DNA of 55,104 nucleotides, taken from positions 1 through 55,104 of the forward strand of contig JAWXTK010000015.1 of NCBI GenBank assembly GCA_044433645.1. The letters are read 5' to 3'. The translations under genes were made by a program, and so were the position numbers. Positions 51,738 through 55,104 of the stretch are shown here, one piece after another (position 1 is the first letter of the stretch; every line of letters starts with the position of its first letter). The stretch is from JAWXTK01 sp044433645. GTDB taxonomy: Bacteria; Bacteroidota; Bacteroidia; Bacteroidales; Rikenellaceae. A model generated the notes under the pieces. It did not search any database. It was not told the DNA's origin and was given only the letters and a program-made list of their open reading frames with translations.

Positions 51738-53297
51738 TTATTTAGCTATTTTATAACGTTTAGCATCTATCTCATATTTGGCTATCCTGAGCCCCATTAT
51801 CCTTTCGGTTATGCTCAGCGATTCGGCCGCTTTAGTGATATTTCCTCGCGAGGAAATCAGCGAATCAATAATCACCTGCTTTTCTAAGTTTCCCATAATC
51901 ACTTCAAGGCTACCCTTAGCATGAGTCTGAGATGAGGATGCAGTTTGCAGGGTTGGGGGCAGGTTATGCACTCTTATCACCCCATCGCTGGCCAAAATAC
52001 AAGCGCGCTCTATGCAATTTTCTAGTTCCCTGATATTTCCTGGCCAATTATACAGCATCAGCGTCTCAATAGACATAGAAGTCACACGCTTAATCTGTTT
52101 TTGATAACGGTTATTAAATTTCTCTATGAAGTGGTCAACCAAAACAGGTATATCGTTTATCCTCTCCCTGAGTGAAGGAATATAAATAGGGAAGACATTA
52201 ATACGATAATACAAATCCTCGCGAAACTCGCCGTCGGCTATCATCTTCTCAAGGTTTCTATTTGTCGCACACAAAATCCTAACGTCAACTTTAGTGCAAG
52301 TATCCGAGCCAAGACGTTGAATTTCACGCTCTTGCAACACTCTTAAGAGTTTAATCTGAGTACTCATAGGTATATCTCCAAACTCATCTAAGAAGATAGT
52401 CCCACCGTCAGCAGCCTCAAAACGACCTATCCTGCGCTGAGTTGCACCCGTAAAAGCACCTTTCTCGTGGCCAAATAACTCACTCTCAATAAGACTCTCG
52501 GGCAGCGCTGCGCAGTTCACCTTGATAAAAGGCTTGTCTTTGCGATCACTACCATAGTGCAGGGCATCTGCAACAAGCTCCTTACCTACTCCACTCTCGC
52601 CCCTGATAATTACTGTTGCATCTGTTGGCGCAACGCTCTCAATTAGCGAGAACACCTCGGTCATCTTACCAGACTTACCTTTAATGGTATGAGGCTGATA
52701 AATATTACCGTGCAATTCACCTCTTAACTTTTCGCTCTCTTGGCGCAAGAGTTCCATTTCCTCGGCATACTCCTGTCTACGTCTAAGCGCACGACCTATC
52801 ATTCCTGCCACGATTTTGAGCAAACGCAAGGCGTCATCATAGGCCTCAGAATTTTCTTTCATCACTTTGTGAAAGCTAAGCGTGCCTACAATCTCGTCTT
52901 TATAAGTCACGGGGATGCAAATAAACGAGGTTGGCGCACCATTATTAACAACAGGCGCTTTAGTACGGTTCAAAAATTCTGGATTAGAGGCTATATCAGA
53001 AATAGCATAGGTTTCTCCACTTTGGACAACCTTACCTATGATACCCTCACCTACATGATAATAACCATCTTTTTTCTCGACATCGCTAAGGCCATAAGCC
53101 CCCTCGATAAAGATGTTTTGATTTTCACGATTAAACAGCGTGAGATACAAACGAAACACCTCTAGGTGTTCGGCTAACTTGCAGATTACTGCATTCAAAT
53201 CTACGTCCTTACTACTAAGAACAGAAGTGATCTCTAATAAGACATCAAGCTCCCTTGCCTTGAGGCAATAAGAGTTACTACTACATTTTTTCTCCAT
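51738..53297 (-). CDS. nifA: NifA-like sigma-54-dependent transcriptional activator
   Basis: The start is set at ATG 53297 (519 aa), 9 bases after a GGA site; a GTG at 53303 is too close to that site. Domains: N-terminal GAF (about 15-170), AAA+ with Walker A GESGVGKE near 230, the sigma-54 contact loop GAFTGAT near 279, Walker B GGTIFLDEFGDI, and a C-terminal Fis-type HTH (NITKAAESLSITERIMGLRI) as in NifA. The Cys-rich interdomain linker of oxygen-sensitive rhizobial NifA is absent, though Cys5 and Cys12 occur near the N-terminus. It probably activates the sigma-54 promoters before modA and nifH. Confidence 0.9.
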   Translation of the reverse strand: MEKKCSSNSYCLKARELDVLLEITSVLSSKDVDLNAVICKLAEHLEVFRLYLTLFNRENQNIFIEGAYGLSDVEKKDGYYHVGEGIIGKVVQSGETYAISDIASNPEFLNRTKAPVVNNGAPTSFICIPVTYKDEIVGTLSFHKVMKENSEAYDDALRLLKIVAGMIGRALRRRQEYAEEMELLRQESEKLRGELHGNIYQPHTIKGKSGKMTEVFSLIESVAPTDATVIIRGESGVGKELVADALHYGSDRKDKPFIKVNCAALPESLIESELFGHEKGAFTGATQRRIGRFEAADGGTIFLDEFGDIPMSTQIKLLRVLQEREIQRLGSDTCTKVDVRILCATNRNLEKMIADGEFREDLYYRINVFPIYIPSLRERINDIPVLVDHFIEKFNNRYQKQIKRVTSMSIETLMLYNWPGNIRELENCIERACILASDGVIRVHNLPPTLQTASSSQTHAKGSLEVIMGNLEKQVIIDSLISSRGNITKAAESLSITERIMGLRIAKYEIDAKRYKIAK

Positions 53298-53329
53298 ACA
53301 CACATATCCTTTATCACTAACTCTTGGTA

Positions 53330-53337
53330 CAAAGGTA
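53330..53337 (-). promoter_or_regulatory. -7 element of the nifA-GNAT-nif11 operon
   Basis: TACCTTTG on the reverse strand lies about 32 bases upstream of ATG 53297; the gene thus seems driven by the housekeeping sigma factor. Confidence 0.65.
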
Positions 53338-53367
53338 GGTATTTATATCGAAAAAACGCAAGAAAAA

Positions 53368-53403
53368 TACTACATTTTTGTGATTTCTCTCTAAAATGTA
53401 GTA
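53368..53403. promoter_or_regulatory. Inverted repeat upstream of nifA
   Basis: TACTACATTTT (53368-53378) is exactly complementary to AAAATGTAGTA (53393-53403) across a 14-base spacer. It lies about 30-65 bp upstream of the nifA -7 box and carries the CTACATT core seen in the modA and nifH sites. Confidence 0.65.
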
Positions 53404-53417
53404 AATCAAATGTTTAA

Positions 53418-54722
53418 TTAAACGTTGAAAGCGACCCTTAATTCCTCGATTTGTTTATCGCTAATAGGTTTGAGCGTACCCAAACTTTTAGCCATAACAA
53501 AACTCTTAGCCGTAAACTCAGCCACCTCTAATCTGTCAAAGGTGTTTATAAGTTTATCGCCAGTAACAATAATAGAATCGTTTGACAAGAACGCGCAAGG
53601 AACTTTAGAAAGAGTATCAGAAATATTTTTATTACCCTGCTCGTCATACTGCACATTAAAATCTATCTTAGGTACATCTTGCAAGAAAATCCAGCTCTCA
53701 GGAATTGAACGAACATCAAATTTAGAGTCCGTAGTACAAAATCCCATAAGATTAGGTGCTTGGGTTAAGATAATAGAATTAATATGAGGATTATTTTCAT
53801 AAATTGCTTGGTGCATAGCCACACTTCGGCTAGGCATTTTACCAGCCTCGATAAGTCCGTTTTTGATTTGCACTATATGGTCAGGCTCTAAATCCCAGCG
53901 AGGAATACCCGAGGGAGTAATCAAAAAGTCATTGCCTTTCCACCTCACCGACACAGTACCATGACTGCTAATCATAAGGCCTTGGTTACACGAGCGACGC
54001 ACCAAATCACAAATCTCGGAGCGAATAGCACGCTCATCAGACGGATACTTAACTCCCATAAAATGAGGAGCATACGAAGGCAAAGAATCATTATGAACCT
54101 CGATCTGCTCATCGCTCAAATACTGAGGTTCGCCCAGCGTGTAAGCACTAATTAGTGTGCGCGCACAAAACTCCAAAGTTTCAAATCTTTGGTAAGCATC
54201 TATAATATCCTCACCGTAAAGTATCACCCCATGGTTTTCCATTATAACAGCTTTACAGTCGGGGTGTTCGTTAAATTCTTTGGTGATATTCTCGCAAAGA
54301 GCATCGCTGCCAGGCAGTGCATATTTAGCAAAACCTACCTTACCACATATTCTTTTAGCCTGAGGAATAATATTGGTATTAGGTATTTGATGAACTATTC
54401 CAAACGAAACAAGCGCCGGTGCGTGAGCGTGAATTACCGAACGCATTTTAGGGTGAAGCTTATAAATAGCTTGATGAAGTGAAAGCTCAGATGAAGGTTT
54501 GTGTTTACCCTCGTAGCTTCCGTCTGCTTTAACGCAGACAATGTCTTCGACTTTTAATGATCCTTTATCTACGGCCGAGGGAGTAATCCAAATATTGTTT
54601 TCGTCGTCTTTAATAGAGATATTTCCTCCAGATGTGGTGGTCATCCCACTAGTATAAATACGTCCAATAATTATGGTAATCTGCTCGGCAGGGTGCATTA
54701 ATTTAGTGTCGAGTTGCTTCAT
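53418..54722 (-). CDS. Tandem class II aldolase/adducin protein with inactive second half
   Basis: The start is ATG 54722 (434 aa); the preceding TTG is ignored. The first aldolase domain (about 5-195) is complete: catalytic Glu79 in KPSSELSLHQ and zinc ligands His98, His100 (IHAHAP) and His164 (ENHGVI). The second domain (about 225-425) repeats the fold, but the matching residues are Ser300, Leu319, Gln321 and Asp382, so it cannot bind metal in the same way and is probably structural or regulatory. The family cleaves sugar phosphates such as fuculose-1-phosphate; substrate not determinable. Confidence 0.85.
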   Translation of the reverse strand: MKQLDTKLMHPAEQITIIIGRIYTSGMTTTSGGNISIKDDENNIWITPSAVDKGSLKVEDIVCVKADGSYEGKHKPSSELSLHQAIYKLHPKMRSVIHAHAPALVSFGIVHQIPNTNIIPQAKRICGKVGFAKYALPGSDALCENITKEFNEHPDCKAVIMENHGVILYGEDIIDAYQRFETLEFCARTLISAYTLGEPQYLSDEQIEVHNDSLPSYAPHFMGVKYPSDERAIRSEICDLVRRSCNQGLMISSHGTVSVRWKGNDFLITPSGIPRWDLEPDHIVQIKNGLIEAGKMPSRSVAMHQAIYENNPHINSIILTQAPNLMGFCTTDSKFDVRSIPESWIFLQDVPKIDFNVQYDEQGNKNISDTLSKVPCAFLSNDSIIVTGDKLINTFDRLEVAEFTAKSFVMAKSLGTLKPISDKQIEELRVAFNV

Positions 54723-54753
54723 CAAGTTTTGTTTTTAAATGAGTTTCACGCCC

Positions 54754-54761
54754 CAAAGGTA
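54754..54761 (-). promoter_or_regulatory. -7 element of the aldolase gene
   Basis: TACCTTTG on the reverse strand lies 31 bases before ATG 54722. Confidence 0.55.
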
Positions 54762-54875
54762 CACATAAAAATTTAATAAACCACAAAAAAATGTGCCACA
54801 ACTGATTTAAACCCACATTTTCTACAAAATTGCAACATTTTTTTTAATTAATTAGTTTATAAAGTAATTAATATC

Positions 54876-54883
54876 TACTTTTG
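54876..54883 (+). promoter_or_regulatory. Orphan -7-like element facing the IS end
   Basis: TACTTTTG points rightward, but no open frame follows before the transposase end at 54995, which runs on the opposite strand. Confidence 0.4.
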
Positions 54884-54984
54884 CGCAAGCTCATTAAAAA
54901 AAACAACTACCTAATTTAACTTTTTGACTTATTAAGGTTCTAAGTAATAAGAATCAAAGACAAAACAATTATTTAATTAACTAA

Positions 54985-55104
54985 AAAGCTGAATTCAACC
55001 TGCAAATGCAACTGAATTCATATTAATAATTTGTTTAAATTTTTCATTTGGTGTGAGGTATCCGAGTCTTTTACGAGGACGATTATTTAGCTTGTTTTCA
55101 ATCC
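54985..55104 (-). mobile_element. IS30-family element, right-hand part in window only
   Basis: The 3' end of an IS30-type transposase gene enters from the right edge. CTGAATTCA occurs at about 54989-54997 and again at 55012-55020 around the stop codon. The exact terminal inverted repeat and target duplication cannot be fixed because the other end is missing, so the left limit is approximate. Confidence 0.65.
54995..55104 (-). CDS. IS30-family transposase, C-terminal 36 residues (partial)
   Basis: The reverse-strand frame ending at TGA 54995-54997 encodes ENKLNNRPRKRLGYLTPNEK and then FKQIINMNSVAFAG. The phrase LNNRPRKxLxxxTPxE is the hallmark C-terminus of IS30-family DDE transposases, just after the catalytic Glu. 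The rest of the gene is outside the window, so integrity cannot be judged. Confidence 0.88.
   Translation of the reverse strand, partial: IENKLNNRPRKRLGYLTPNEKFKQIINMNSVAFAG

Noticed and set aside
54788..54821. Further NifA-type site (AAAATGTG and CACATTTT)
   Set aside because: It resembles the nifA upstream repeat only weakly, lacks CTACAT, and lies in AT-rich DNA where 8-bp arms are common.
1..55104. CRISPR array or tRNA/rRNA genes
   Set aside because: No regularly spaced repeats and no recognisable tRNA or rRNA sequence were seen while reading the window.

Overview
The window looks like a chromosomal segment of an anaerobic, nitrogen-fixing member of the Bacteroidota, most likely Bacteroidales. 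Reasons: AT-rich DNA, repeated Bacteroidota-type -7 elements (TAnnTTTG) before genes, few Shine-Dalgarno sites, fimbrillin-type lipoproteins, LytTR and GH3 genes, and a group III-like nif cluster with nifI1-nifI2 between nifH and nifD. The species cannot be named from the sequence alone.

Layout. 1-4260: surface or fimbrial proteins (one cut by the left edge, then two fimbrillin-like lipoproteins) ending at a strong terminator. 4276-5345: an AbiEii-type toxin with an HTH antitoxin, preceded by a direct-repeat operator candidate. 5433-10590: a small Cys-rich membrane protein facing trkA, then a tightly packed GH3 / deoxynucleoside kinase / rRNA methyltransferase group. 10681-14597: a Ser-type sulfatase followed by an HzsA-related di-heme beta-propeller protein. 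14708-18977: an MsbA-like exporter, an aldehyde dehydrogenase, and a PerR-rubrerythrin pair with a PerR-box-like palindrome. 19109-25230: a membrane-bound AraC-type regulator facing the reverse-strand housekeeping operon rsfS-ftsH-cdsA-psd-perM. 25343-28632: an OxyR-like LysR regulator lacking the peroxidatic cysteine, divergent from rnr. 28731-35085: a TolC-MacA-MacB efflux system with its LytS/LytTR two-component pair, then an NhaC antiporter. 36689-37959: a hemerythrin-like protein and a LuxR-type regulator with a degenerate receiver.

The core of the window is 37960-53303. modABC supplies molybdate. nifH-nifI1-nifI2-nifD-nifK-nifE-nifN-nifB-ferredoxin-nifV plus an uncharacterised 129-aa protein make and regulate a Mo-nitrogenase. 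A reverse-strand group encodes a NifA-like sigma-54 activator, a GNAT acetyltransferase and a stand-alone Nif11-domain protein. Two near-identical 36-bp elements lie at 37962-37997, upstream of modA, and at 40171-40206, inside the 3' end of modC and upstream of nifH. Each is followed by a sigma-54-type promoter (38064, 40339). The inference is that one activator, probably the linked NifA, co-induces Mo uptake and nitrogenase; its own gene has an 11-bp-arm inverted repeat carrying the same CTACATT core.

The right end holds a duplicated class II aldolase whose second half has lost its metal ligands, and the 3' end of an IS30-family transposase cut by the window edge. No tRNA, rRNA or CRISPR array was recognised. 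No gene-free stretch exceeds about 300 bases; the longest, 54723-54994, holds two promoter-like elements and otherwise nothing recognisable.
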